Source: SLLG01 sp964403935
Lineage (GTDB): Bacteria > Verrucomicrobiota > Verrucomicrobiia > Opitutales > Oceanipulchritudinaceae
Length of the DNA stretch: 64,000 nt
Direction of reading: 5' to 3'
Assembly: GCA_964403935.1 (NCBI GenBank)
Contig: CAYOIB010000002.1
Location: forward strand, 36,971 to 100,970
The notes below the pieces were generated by a model. It ran no database searches and was not told the DNA's origin. It worked only from the letters and a program-made list of their open reading frames with translations. Within the stretch, counting starts at the first letter, position 1; the number at the start of each line of letters is the position of its first letter. This document shows, piece after piece, positions 35,984 to 44,870 of the stretch. The position numbers and the translations under genes are program-made.

Positions 35984-36784
35984 GTGGAAGCCACTTACGT
36001 TTTGACGAAAACAATTACCCGGATCTTTGGGCCCGCTCTTCGCCGGAGCTGGTCCCTGCACCTTACGGCGGCAATCCTTGTGCTACCCGCTCATGGGCTG
36101 GCTCAGGATCAAGATGTGGAAGCCGAAAGAGAATCGACGCATCCTCTCGCGCAACGCTCGCCTTTCCTCCCCTCCGACTTCAGCCCACCCGAAGACCGCC
36201 GCCCCGCCCCTCAGCGGCCTAATCAGGAAGCGCTCTCCAATCGCTACGAATTTCGCGGCGTCTATCAGCTCGATGGAGAATACCGCTTTCTGATCAGTGA
36301 AAAGCGCAGTCGCGATGGAAAATGGGTGGCGGAAAATGACTCCAACGCGCCCTACCTGGTCCAGAGTTACGATCCCAAGAGCCATGCCATCACGCTGAAC
36401 CACGAGAGCCAGACCGATCAGCTTATAATGGAGCGGCTCTCCCCGACGCCTGAAGTGATGCCAATCAGTGGCGCGCCCGTTATCGAAGATCCGGAGGAGG
36501 CCGCCCGAAGCCGCCGTCCCCCGACACGTCGGCGCACGACCGACGCCACGACAACGCAACCGTCGCCGCGCCGCGCCCCGCCGCCACCGCCACAGTGGCT
36601 TATTGAGCGGCGAAAGCAGCAGCAACAGGAGCGTGAAGCGCGCGGCGAAACGTCCGGCCCTTCTTCCCGCCCCCCTTCCAGCCCGCCACCGGGTCCGCCC
36701 CCATCAGGACCGCCCTCGACGCCCCCGCCGAATTTCATCCCCGGTCCTCCGCCCGATACCCCACCCCCGGGCATCCCCCGGTAG
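35984..36784 (+). CDS. Exported proline-rich protein of unknown function
   Basis: 266 residues. A long n-region precedes a hydrophobic stretch LTAAILVLPAHGLAQ with an AHGLA-Q signal-peptidase-like site near residue 41, so export is likely. A small domain follows (about 85-160: NRYEFRGVYQLDGEYRFLIS, then YDPKSHAITLN), which looks like a periplasmic assembly or secretion-accessory beta unit; the family is not recognised. The rest is an Arg- then Pro/Gly-rich low-complexity tail (PPPGPPPSGPPSTPPPNF). The gene is convergent with the next, four bases apart. Confidence 0.6.
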   Translation: MEATYVLTKTITRIFGPALRRSWSLHLTAAILVLPAHGLAQDQDVEAERESTHPLAQRSPFLPSDFSPPEDRRPAPQRPNQEALSNRYEFRGVYQLDGEYRFLISEKRSRDGKWVAENDSNAPYLVQSYDPKSHAITLNHESQTDQLIMERLSPTPEVMPISGAPVIEDPEEAARSRRPPTRRRTTDATTTQPSPRRAPPPPPQWLIERRKQQQQEREARGETSGPSSRPPSSPPPGPPPSGPPSTPPPNFIPGPPPDTPPPGIPR

Positions 36785-36787
36785 CCC

Positions 36788-37987
36788 TCAGGGTGCCCTT
36801 CCAGTCGCGTCCTCTGCACTGGTTGCGTGTCGCTCTTCCAGCCAAAACCGCTGGATGCTCCACTGACCGGACCGGGCAAACTGAATAAACTGGTTATAGG
36901 CCCACAGGGGCCACAGCGATCCGAAAACCGCTTTCCTCGGAAGCGCCCGGTGCGGACGGCCCTTCTCCTCGGCCACGAAAGCTTCCAACGCCTCAGCCGT
37001 GCCCGGCAGCATTCTCAGGGCCTTTCGATTCAAGGCCACAATGTGATTTCGCTGGCTCACGGTCAATTCCGGCAAGGCTTTCCACCGACAGGCGGCCTCC
37101 CCCACTTCACCGGCTTCGTACAAGCATTCGTCTGCCAGCGGGATCGCGGGCAAACCATTGCCCGGCTTCGGAAAAATCGGGATGACTGCTGCAGCAACCG
37201 CCTGCAAGAGCCCCAGGGGCAAGCCCTCGTAGCTTCCGAGGAACAAAGCATAATCCCATTGATGAAGCCGCTGCATCCGATCCGCCAACGAACGTTCAAC
37301 GCGCCAAGAGAGACGCGGCTCCTTCCGCCACTGACGCCTGAATCGATGGGCCTGATTGCCGACTTCAAACACCTCGATCCTGTCGTCCGGCCCGACTTGT
37401 GCCGCTTCCAGGAACTCCGGGAGGCGGTCGGCCCGCTTCTGCCGGTACTCCAACCGTGAAGCAAATCCCGTAATCCCTCCCGGTCTGCGATCGCTGTCGG
37501 TCGGGCAATCTCCTAAAGAAAGCACGTTCCAAGGATGGGGCACCACATGGATTTTTCGGGCTGGGATCCACGGCATGGCGGTCAGGATATCACGCTTCAT
37601 TCCTTCCATCGGGACAAGAACTCCCTGAGCAAAACGAAGGGCATGAACCACCAATCGCTCCAAAAAAGGAAAAGGATCGTGAAAAAAGGCATAACAACGC
37701 TCGGCCCCATCCACCGATGCCAAGGCGTCGAGCCCCCAGCCGTTGTGATAGATGTGGAAACGCCGCACCGGAAGCGATTCCTGTGCCCGGACAAACCGCT
37801 TTCGGCTTTGGGCGAGTAGACCCCGCAGGTCGGTGGAGCGATCGCCCTTGCGTCGGGGTTGGCCCGCCGGACAGAGATCAACGACCCCTTGCCCCCGCGT
37901 CCGGGCGTATTCCGCCCACACGGCCAACTCCTCGCTTTCTCCAAAATTGCGCGCGATGTGTATCACGGCGGGAGCTTTAGGTTCCAT
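36788..37987 (-). CDS. Glycosyltransferase, GT4-like
   Basis: 399 residues from MEPKAPAVIHIARNF; an ATG ten codons upstream is possible. GT-B features are weaker than in its neighbours: VVPHPWNVLSLG, ITGFASRLEYRQKRADRLP as the phosphate-contact strand, then YALFLGSYEGLPLGLLQAVA in place of a clean EX7E motif. The Pro-Leu-Gly loop fits donor binding. It stands alone and divergent from the methyltransferase operon, 150 bases away. Confidence 0.7.
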   Translation of the reverse strand: MEPKAPAVIHIARNFGESEELAVWAEYARTRGQGVVDLCPAGQPRRKGDRSTDLRGLLAQSRKRFVRAQESLPVRRFHIYHNGWGLDALASVDGAERCYAFFHDPFPFLERLVVHALRFAQGVLVPMEGMKRDILTAMPWIPARKIHVVPHPWNVLSLGDCPTDSDRRPGGITGFASRLEYRQKRADRLPEFLEAAQVGPDDRIEVFEVGNQAHRFRRQWRKEPRLSWRVERSLADRMQRLHQWDYALFLGSYEGLPLGLLQAVAAAVIPIFPKPGNGLPAIPLADECLYEAGEVGEAACRWKALPELTVSQRNHIVALNRKALRMLPGTAEALEAFVAEEKGRPHRALPRKAVFGSLWPLWAYNQFIQFARSGQWSIQRFWLEERHATSAEDATGRAP

Positions 37988-38136
37988 CAGCGGTACTCTT
38001 CCGCCGGGCACCTCCATTGCAACCGCAAAGCGGGGGCGGGGTTTCCGCTATGACCTCGCGGCGGAAAGAGGATTGACTCCGGGGTTGCTTCAGTCGCTCA
38101 CGCCCACTTATACCCTTTGTCTTTAACCCACTTACA

Positions 38137-38883
38137 ATGCAAGACGAGCGCCTCGAACAAAACTTCCACGAATCTCCGGTGGCCGGCCCGGTAACTGAAG
38201 CTCCGGACAGCGACAAGCGCACCGGACCAGGCAAAATGCTTGATGCCTACCACGGATTGATTCAGCCAACCGAACGCGTCTTTCTCTACGGCCTGCTGCA
38301 GGCAATGAGCCAACCCTACATCCGTGCCCTCGAGATTGGGACCTGGAAGGGTGGCACGATGCACCTTCTCCGACGTGCCTGCGACGAACTCTATTGCGTC
38401 GATCCAGAGCCTCAATGGACCTATAACGAGAATTTCCTGACGCGTTCAGGCAAGCCCGTGCAATTGCTCTCCGGTAACAGCCCGGCAATCCTGGCCAAGG
38501 TCCCAAGCCCTTTTACCTTCGTTTTTGTCGATGGGGATCACAGCGCCGAAGGCGTCTACAGGGATACCCTCGCCCTTGAGCCCCTGATGGAAGCCGGTGG
38601 GGTTATCTGCTTTCACGATGCCAGCCACCCTCCCGTGCAGGAAGGCCTCCATCGCGCCCATCTGGAGTGGAAGCGTCCCTTCGACTTCTATGAGCGCGGT
38701 TGCGATACCATCTCCCGCACTCCCGACGGCGTCTTCGGCGGAATTGCGGTAATGATTGTCGAGGCCGCCACCTTCCCCGACAGTGAACCCGCTCCCTATG
38801 CCCGCGCGCTGGCTGAGTCTAAGACTCCCGCCAAGTCGGCACAGTCCGGCAGTCTCCTCCAACGATTTCTCGGAAGCCGGTAA
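38137..38883 (+). CDS. SAM-dependent methyltransferase-fold protein (Methyltransf_24-like)
   Basis: 248 residues. Class I Rossmann features: ALEIGTWKGGTMHLL (motif I, SAM), LYCVDPEPQW (acidic end of strand 2), and FVFVDGDHSAEGVYRD with LEAGG-like LMEAGGVICFHDA, the pattern of Methyltransf_24 proteins found in polysaccharide clusters. First gene of an operon with another methyltransferase-like protein and a Wzt-type ATPase. Probably caps or decorates the exported glycan; this is inferred from the context. Confidence 0.7.
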   Translation: MQDERLEQNFHESPVAGPVTEAPDSDKRTGPGKMLDAYHGLIQPTERVFLYGLLQAMSQPYIRALEIGTWKGGTMHLLRRACDELYCVDPEPQWTYNENFLTRSGKPVQLLSGNSPAILAKVPSPFTFVFVDGDHSAEGVYRDTLALEPLMEAGGVICFHDASHPPVQEGLHRAHLEWKRPFDFYERGCDTISRTPDGVFGGIAVMIVEAATFPDSEPAPYARALAESKTPAKSAQSGSLLQRFLGSR

Positions 38884-38907
38884 CAGCCCCCGGTCCTCCC
38901 TATTCAT

Positions 38908-39912
38908 ATGAGCGTCTGGAACCAACTCCTTGACCGCGTCGTCGCCCAACTCGGACACGATCCCGAGATCGCGAAGCACCACGCCTTTCGCTGCCTTGAG
39001 CCGATGCACTACACAGCGGCTGGGCAGCGTCGTGAGTACCTTCTCGGGATGACTACGATCGAGGAACAAAGTTACTTCGAATGGTACGCCGCTCATCTCT
39101 ACCGCAACCAAGGGCGCATCGTCGAACTTGGATGCTGGCTCGGGTCACTCACCACCTCCCTCTTGCGTGGCCTCGAAAAGAACGAGTTGGTCGGGCCCGA
39201 AGATCGGCTGCTCGATGTCTACGACCTCTTTGAATGGGAAGCTTATATGGACGACTACGTCCGCGGGACCCACTGGGAAGGTCGGGTTCAAGCGGGGGAC
39301 GACTACCGGCACCTCTTTGAGGCCTCGATGGCAGCCCACCTCCAACGCCTCCGCATTATCCAGGCTGATCTTGCCACCGCCACCTGGAAGGGCGGCCCCA
39401 TTGCGATGCTTCTGGTCGATGCCATGAAATCCATGCCGCTGGCCCAGAATATTCTGACACAGTTCTTCCCTTGGGTGGTCACAGGGGGCGTGGTTGCTCA
39501 TCAGGACTATCTTCATCCGGCAGTGGGATGGCTTCAGGTTTCAATGTATCAGCTTCGCGACTACTTCAGACCTGTTCTGCAAGTCCCCAATTCCGATACT
39601 GTTGTCTTCCACTGCATTGAAACGCCGCCAGCCGACGCCCTTGTCTTTCCCGACTCCGTGGCCGACCTGCCGCTGGAACAGATTGAGGCCGCTTATACCT
39701 GGAACCATCAATTCATAGAAGACGGAAACCGCGACCGAATTGCCGCGAGCGAAATCTGGCTGCACCTTTACCGTCGCGATTTCGACCGTGTGCGGTCTCT
39801 TTACGCCCGCGCCAAAGAAGCCAACTTTCCAAACCAGAAGGGTCTCGATATGCTCCGCGACCATACCAGCCGCTACGACCTGATTCAGCTGGAGGCACCC
39901 CTTCCGCAATGA
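38908..39912 (+). CDS. Second methyltransferase-fold protein
   Basis: 334 residues. IVELGCWLGSLTTSLLRGL near residue 71 is a SAM-binding-like motif I, and AMLLVDAMKSMPLAQNIL with TGGVVAHQDYLH matches the later strands of the same group as its neighbour. It lies 24 bases after the previous gene and overlaps the Wzt gene start (ATGA). Substrate unknown; it might be a macrocin-O-methyltransferase-like enzyme. Confidence 0.6.
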   Translation: MSVWNQLLDRVVAQLGHDPEIAKHHAFRCLEPMHYTAAGQRREYLLGMTTIEEQSYFEWYAAHLYRNQGRIVELGCWLGSLTTSLLRGLEKNELVGPEDRLLDVYDLFEWEAYMDDYVRGTHWEGRVQAGDDYRHLFEASMAAHLQRLRIIQADLATATWKGGPIAMLLVDAMKSMPLAQNILTQFFPWVVTGGVVAHQDYLHPAVGWLQVSMYQLRDYFRPVLQVPNSDTVVFHCIETPPADALVFPDSVADLPLEQIEAAYTWNHQFIEDGNRDRIAASEIWLHLYRRDFDRVRSLYARAKEANFPNQKGLDMLRDHTSRYDLIQLEAPLPQ

Positions 39913-41396
39913 ACCAGATTTCGGACAGTGAAGACCGTCAGCCATGCATCCGTCTGAAAGATGTGGGGAAGGCCTACCGCATGTGGGACCGCCGGCGCGA
40001 TCGAATCAAGAACGCACTTCTTCGGGGCATCTGGCGCAGGAATAAAAACGCGGTCGCTGAAATCGACAGCGAAGCAGGAATGGCTTCAGCCGGGACGCGG
40101 CACCGCAGCTGGCGTGGCTCCTACCGCGACTTCCTCGCCCTGAAGAACGTCAGTTTTGAGGTCTACCGTGGCCAATGTGTCGGCATTGTCGGCATGAACG
40201 GCTCTGGAAAGTCGACCCTTCTCCAGGTCATTACCGGCATCCTCGAGCCAAACATGGGGACGGTGGACGTGCAGGGTCGCGTGTCCGCTTTACTCGAGCT
40301 CGGGTCGGGCTTCGATCCAGAGTTTACCGGAAGGGAAAACGCCTACCTCAACGCATCCATCCTCGGCCTCACCCGTGAACAGATCGACTCCCGCTTCGAG
40401 GAAGTGGAGAGCTTTGCCAGGATCGGTCAATTCATGGACCAGGCGGTCAAGACCTACAGTTCCGGCATGGTCCTTCGTCTGGCCTTTGCCGTCCAGATCC
40501 TGATCGACCCTGATATTCTTGTGGTCGATGAAGCCCTGGCCGTCGGAGATATTTCCTTTCAGAGAAAGTGCTTTGCCCGTCTCGAGCAATTGCGGGCGAA
40601 AGGAACGACGATTTTGTTTGTTTCCCATGATATGGGATCTGTCATGAACCTATGTGACACGGCTCTTCTCCTGCATCAGGGAAGGCTTATCGCACAAGGC
40701 AATCCAGCAGCTGTCGCCAACGCTTATCACCGGTTCATCCATGCTCCGCCAGACGCTCGCGACCGCATTGTCGCTGAGATCAATCTCGAGCTAAACCACG
40801 CTGGAGGGCCTCTCGAAGGCGGCCTGCATCATTCAGACAATCATCCGGCACCCGATGAAGAAAATCAGGAACCAATCGACCCCGATTATTTCGACATCGA
40901 TCTGAGAAACGATACGCGTCTGGATTTTGAGGAACAGGGCGCACGCATCTTTAGAATTCGCATCCTCAATGAAGACAACCAGCGGGTAAACCTCCTGCGC
41001 CGGCGCGAGTTCTATACGCTTGTCTACACCGTTGAGTTTCACAGCGATCAGGAGCGGGTGAACTTCGCCATGCTCATCAAGACGATTCATGGCAACGACC
41101 TGGGCGGGTCACGCTCCCATCCTGCATTCCGGCCCCTGTCCCATGTCGACGCCGGGAGCCGCTATGAGGTGCGCTTTCGCTTCCAGTGCCTCCTGAATCC
41201 CGAAGCCTATTGCATGAACGCGGGGGTTGAAGGCGATGTTGACGAGAAGCCTTCCTACCTTCACCGGGTGATCGACGCCTGCCTCTTCCGGGTCCTGCCT
41301 GAACGCGATATCCTGCCCACGAGCACGGTGGATTTCCTGATAGAGCCTTCGCTCGAAGAGGTCGAAGCCGAAGCCCTCCTCACCTCCGCCTCATAA
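39909..41396 (+). CDS. wzt: Wzt-type polysaccharide ABC transporter ATPase
   Basis: 495 residues. The nucleotide-binding domain has GMNGSGKST (Walker A, residues 95-103), signature YSSGMVLRLAFA and Walker B ILVVDEALAVGD, all typical of the O-antigen/teichoic-acid exporter subgroup (RfbE/TagH). An N-terminal segment with DRRRDRIKNALLRGIWRR matches the gate-helix part. Residues about 330-480 form a Wzt C-terminal beta-sandwich that reads the capped end of the glycan, which would suit the two methyltransferase-like genes just upstream. The partner permease Wzm is not found in this window. Confidence 0.9.
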   Translation: MNQISDSEDRQPCIRLKDVGKAYRMWDRRRDRIKNALLRGIWRRNKNAVAEIDSEAGMASAGTRHRSWRGSYRDFLALKNVSFEVYRGQCVGIVGMNGSGKSTLLQVITGILEPNMGTVDVQGRVSALLELGSGFDPEFTGRENAYLNASILGLTREQIDSRFEEVESFARIGQFMDQAVKTYSSGMVLRLAFAVQILIDPDILVVDEALAVGDISFQRKCFARLEQLRAKGTTILFVSHDMGSVMNLCDTALLLHQGRLIAQGNPAAVANAYHRFIHAPPDARDRIVAEINLELNHAGGPLEGGLHHSDNHPAPDEENQEPIDPDYFDIDLRNDTRLDFEEQGARIFRIRILNEDNQRVNLLRRREFYTLVYTVEFHSDQERVNFAMLIKTIHGNDLGGSRSHPAFRPLSHVDAGSRYEVRFRFQCLLNPEAYCMNAGVEGDVDEKPSYLHRVIDACLFRVLPERDILPTSTVDFLIEPSLEEVEAEALLTSAS

Positions 41397-41405
41397 TCCC
41401 GGCGG

Positions 41406-42185
41406 TCACGCCGTCAGACAAGCCGCGAGCAGCTGACGCGTGTATTCGGTCTCCGGCTTACGAAGGATCCGCACCGTGGGGCCGGACTCCACGACCCGTC
41501 CATCGCTCATCACGATAACGGAATCGCAAAGATAATCGACCACGGAGAGATCATGGGTAATAAAGATCAGGGTGAACCCCAGTTCCCGGTGCAGGTCCCG
41601 AAGAAGCCGGAGAACACGAGCCTGCACCGATACATCCAGGGCGGAAACGGCCTCATCCATCACCAAGACACGGGGATTGCCCAGAAGGCTTCGCGCAATG
41701 GAAAATCGCTGAATCTGACCTCCCGAAAAGCTGTGTGGGTAGCGATCGAGCAGATCCGGCGAGAGCTGTGCCACCTCCAGCGCCCAACGAATTCGTTCCC
41801 GCCGAGCCGACTTGTCGAGATCGGACAGAAACCGCAGGTGCACGTCGAGCTGGGTCTCCATACGCCGTCTGGGGTTGAAAGCGGCATAGGAATTCTGAAA
41901 GACAAATTGGACTTCCTTGTAGTAGGTTTTTGGGTACTTCAGCTCCTGAAGCAAAGGCCGCCCCTGAAAAGCAACAGTCCCCTCCGTCATGTGCTCAAGC
42001 CCTACAAGAATACGGGCAAGCGTAGACTTTCCACTACCAGACTCACCCACAACTCCCAGAGACGCTCCTTCCGGGACCGTAAAGGCCACATCCTGCAGGG
42101 CGTCGACCACCCGCCCACCTCCCAAAAGACCTGGTCTGCCAAATCGCTTACGAAGCCCGGAAACTTTGAAGATCGGCTCAGCCAT
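41406..42185 (-). CDS. Oligopeptide-type ABC transporter ATPase (OppF/DppF-like)
   Basis: 259 residues from MAEPIFKVSGLRKRFG; the longer frame adds a spurious leader inside the upstream gene. Walker A VVGESGSGKST, VFQNSYAAFNPRRRM, signature SFSGGQIQRFSIAR and Walker B RVLVMDEAVSALD, with the C-terminal TEYTRQLLAACL of the family. The ATG overlaps the end of the fused permease-ATPase gene by 8 bases. It is the last gene of the six-gene osmoprotectant/peptide operon. Confidence 0.92.
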   Translation of the reverse strand: MAEPIFKVSGLRKRFGRPGLLGGGRVVDALQDVAFTVPEGASLGVVGESGSGKSTLARILVGLEHMTEGTVAFQGRPLLQELKYPKTYYKEVQFVFQNSYAAFNPRRRMETQLDVHLRFLSDLDKSARRERIRWALEVAQLSPDLLDRYPHSFSGGQIQRFSIARSLLGNPRVLVMDEAVSALDVSVQARVLRLLRDLHRELGFTLIFITHDLSVVDYLCDSVIVMSDGRVVESGPTVRILRKPETEYTRQLLAACLTA

Positions 42186-43926
42186 TTCTTGCGCCCCCTT
42201 CGATTCCAAGCGTTTGCTCCGGCCCTTTGCCCAGCCGGGGAATGCTTGCCAATAGCTGACGGGTATAGTTCTGCCGCGGGTGACTGAAGATCTCCTCAAC
42301 CGAACCCGCCTCCACAATCTCTCCCAAACGCATGACAAGAACTCTATCGGCGACCGCACGAACCACCCCGAGGTCGTGGCTGATAAGAATCAGCGCAAGG
42401 TTTTCCTCCCGACGGATTTGATCGAGGAGTTCGAGGACATGCTTCTGAACCGTCACGTCGAGTGCCGTCGTCGGCTCATCCGCGACCAGAACACAGGGAT
42501 TATTCGCCAGCGCCATTGCGATGGCGATTCGCTGGCATTGCCCGCCCGAGAGCTGGTGCGGGTAGGCCTTCATCGAGCGCTCCGGGTGCGGGAGAGCCAC
42601 ACGCTCCAGCAATTCCAGAACACGCCTTCGAACATTCGGGTTTTGTCCGCTCACCTCGCGCGATCTTGCTCGTACGGCCTCCGCGATCTGCTCCCCCACC
42701 GGGATCAAGGGATGCAGGCTATCGAATGGATTTTGAAAGACATAACCGATTCGGCTGCCACGGAGCTCCATCAGCTCAGCTTCCGAAGCCCTCAGCACAT
42801 TACAGCCGTCCACTTTGATACATCCACCGGTGATCCTTCCCGGAGGCGAGTCGACCAAGCGAGCCAAGCTCATCGCCGTAACCGATTTTCCCGATCCGGA
42901 TTCGCCCACGATTCCCAAGCATTCTCCCGCCGATACTGAGAAGCTAACGCCTCTGACCGCGCGGGTAGCGGATTCTCCCTCACCAAAGGACACGTGAAGA
43001 TCGTTCACAACCACCACCGCCTCCTCTCTGGCGACCTTCGCCCTCTCTGTCTCAATATTCGCCAAAAGCTCCACAGCGGTGGCCGCCCCGGGGGCCGCCC
43101 TCGCCCCGCCCTCCAGACGAGGATCGAGCCAATCACGAAGTCCGTCCCCGATCAGGTTGATGCCAACGACGAGAATCAGGATAAACAGCCCTGGCAGCAG
43201 CCCAACGTGCGGATGCACCAGCATAACGGTCCGTCCATCCGCCAACATGGAGCCTAGATCCGCCTGTGGAGGTTGCGCCCCTAAGCCCAGGAAACTCAGC
43301 CCCGCCGTTTCCAGAATCATCCATCCGAGGGTGGTGGACATCGCGATCACAATAACCGGAAGCACGTTGGGCAATACGCCTGTAAAGAGGATCCGGATAC
43401 GAGGCTGAGCCCCGATATGCGCCGCTTCAACAAAGGGCATGGACGAAACCGTAAGAGCCACCCCTCGTATCGATCGGGCGAAAAAGGGGACGTTGACAAG
43501 GGCAATAGCTATCAACGCATTCAGCAGGCCAGGACCCAAAACCGCAACGATGGCAAGCGCCAGAATCAAATATGGAAATGCGAGAATAATATCGACTGAT
43601 CGCATCAGAAGCGTATCGACCCAACCGCGGAAGAACCCCGCAGTCATACCAATGAACGATCCAAGCAACGCGGCAACAAGCGTTGCCGTAACCGCGACAG
43701 CCAAGGACACCCGCGTTCCCCAAAGCAGGCGTGAAAGAATATCCCGGCCAAGGGTGTCAGAGCCCAGGATGAACCCTGATGAACCTGGTGCCGCCAACCG
43801 CTGGCTCAAGTTCGTCTCATTCGGATCGGGGAGGCCCAGGACCGGGGCGAGCAAGGCAAAGAATACCAAGGTCCCGAAAAGAACGCACCCGATCCCTGTC
43901 AGCGGATTTCTGAAGAGCTTGCTCAT
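42178..43926 (-). CDS. Fused DppC-type permease and DppD-type ATPase
   Basis: 582 residues from MSKLFRNPLTG, whose ATG overlaps the previous stop. Residues 1-290 are a DppC/OppC permease with six membrane segments, including GSDTLGRDILSRLLWGTRVS and the permease EAA-like loop EAAHIGAQPRIRILF. A 50-residue linker leads to a DppD/OppD ATPase: GESGSGKSVTAM, YVFQNPFDSLHPL, QLSGGQCQRIAIA, VLVADEPTTALD, and SHPRQNYTRQLL. Fusing the two is uncommon compared with separate dppC and dppD. It would supply one permease half and one ATPase half of the importer. Confidence 0.92.
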   Translation of the reverse strand: MSKLFRNPLTGIGCVLFGTLVFFALLAPVLGLPDPNETNLSQRLAAPGSSGFILGSDTLGRDILSRLLWGTRVSLAVAVTATLVAALLGSFIGMTAGFFRGWVDTLLMRSVDIILAFPYLILALAIVAVLGPGLLNALIAIALVNVPFFARSIRGVALTVSSMPFVEAAHIGAQPRIRILFTGVLPNVLPVIVIAMSTTLGWMILETAGLSFLGLGAQPPQADLGSMLADGRTVMLVHPHVGLLPGLFILILVVGINLIGDGLRDWLDPRLEGGARAAPGAATAVELLANIETERAKVAREEAVVVVNDLHVSFGEGESATRAVRGVSFSVSAGECLGIVGESGSGKSVTAMSLARLVDSPPGRITGGCIKVDGCNVLRASEAELMELRGSRIGYVFQNPFDSLHPLIPVGEQIAEAVRARSREVSGQNPNVRRRVLELLERVALPHPERSMKAYPHQLSGGQCQRIAIAMALANNPCVLVADEPTTALDVTVQKHVLELLDQIRREENLALILISHDLGVVRAVADRVLVMRLGEIVEAGSVEEIFSHPRQNYTRQLLASIPRLGKGPEQTLGIEGGARNG

Positions 43927-44870
43927 CGATCCAAACGCGGGTCCAAAGCGCGCTGCAAGACATCCACCGCAAGATTCACCAACACATAGAAGACAGCGAC
44001 AACAAGGACGCCCCCCTGAACGAGCAAAAGATCGCGTTGACTGATAGCATGCACCAGCATCTGCCCCAGACCGGGCCACTGGAAGATTGTTTCGACATAA
44101 ACAGCTCCCCCAATGACAAAACCGGCTTGGAGGCCAAGGACTGGTAGCGTCGCGACAATACCACTTCGCAAAGCATGCCTGAAGATGACGCGTTTTTCCG
44201 ATATACCTTTCGCCCGCGCTGTTCGGACAAAGTCCTGTCTCAAGACTTCAAGCATCTGCGTGCGAACGAATCGGGCAATAACCGCCGCCGCAACAATCCC
44301 AAGCGTCAAAGCTGGCAGGCACAGGTGCCGGAGCAAATCCCGCCCTGTGCCACTCCCCTCAAGAGAGACCATTCCACCAGCCGGAAGCCAGCGGAGTTGG
44401 ACCGCAAAGACGACGATGAAAAGAAGCCCCAACCAGAAGGCCGGGGTCGAGATCCCGACCATGACTGAGAGAGACAGCAGACGATCCACCCACGTATACT
44501 GACGGGCCGCTGCCACCACACCAACGCCCACCCCAAGGACAAGACAGATAACAAAGGCTGCCCCCGCCAACAGGAGTGATGCGCCGACCCGATCCGCGAT
44601 CTCTTCAACCACCGGTCGTTCGAGGCTGTAGGCGTACCCAAAATCTCCCCGGACGATATTCTCCAGCCAGGCGAGGTATCGCTCCACCGGAGGTGCATCC
44701 AGCTCCATTCTCTCCCGTAACTGCTGCACGTTCTCGTCTGTGGCATACGGGCCGAGCAGAGCCAGGGCAGGATCCCCCGGGATCAGTGCCATCAGCCCAA
44801 AAACCAGAAGGGAAACCCCAAAAAGAACGGGCACCCCCAGGAGCAAACGTCTTAGCACGTAGGTAATCAT
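43923..44870 (-). CDS. Peptide-type ABC transporter permease (DppB/OppB-like)
   Basis: 315 residues, MITYVLRRLLLGVPVLFGVS being the classical DppB N-terminus. RLGLDAPPVERYLAWL-like MELDAPPVERYLAWLENI and the cytoplasmic loop RTARAKGISEKRVIFRHALR are diagnostic. Six membrane helices expected. Both ends overlap neighbours by ATGA, so expression is translationally coupled. Confidence 0.93.
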   Translation of the reverse strand: MITYVLRRLLLGVPVLFGVSLLVFGLMALIPGDPALALLGPYATDENVQQLRERMELDAPPVERYLAWLENIVRGDFGYAYSLERPVVEEIADRVGASLLLAGAAFVICLVLGVGVGVVAAARQYTWVDRLLSLSVMVGISTPAFWLGLLFIVVFAVQLRWLPAGGMVSLEGSGTGRDLLRHLCLPALTLGIVAAAVIARFVRTQMLEVLRQDFVRTARAKGISEKRVIFRHALRSGIVATLPVLGLQAGFVIGGAVYVETIFQWPGLGQMLVHAISQRDLLLVQGGVLVVAVFYVLVNLAVDVLQRALDPRLDR

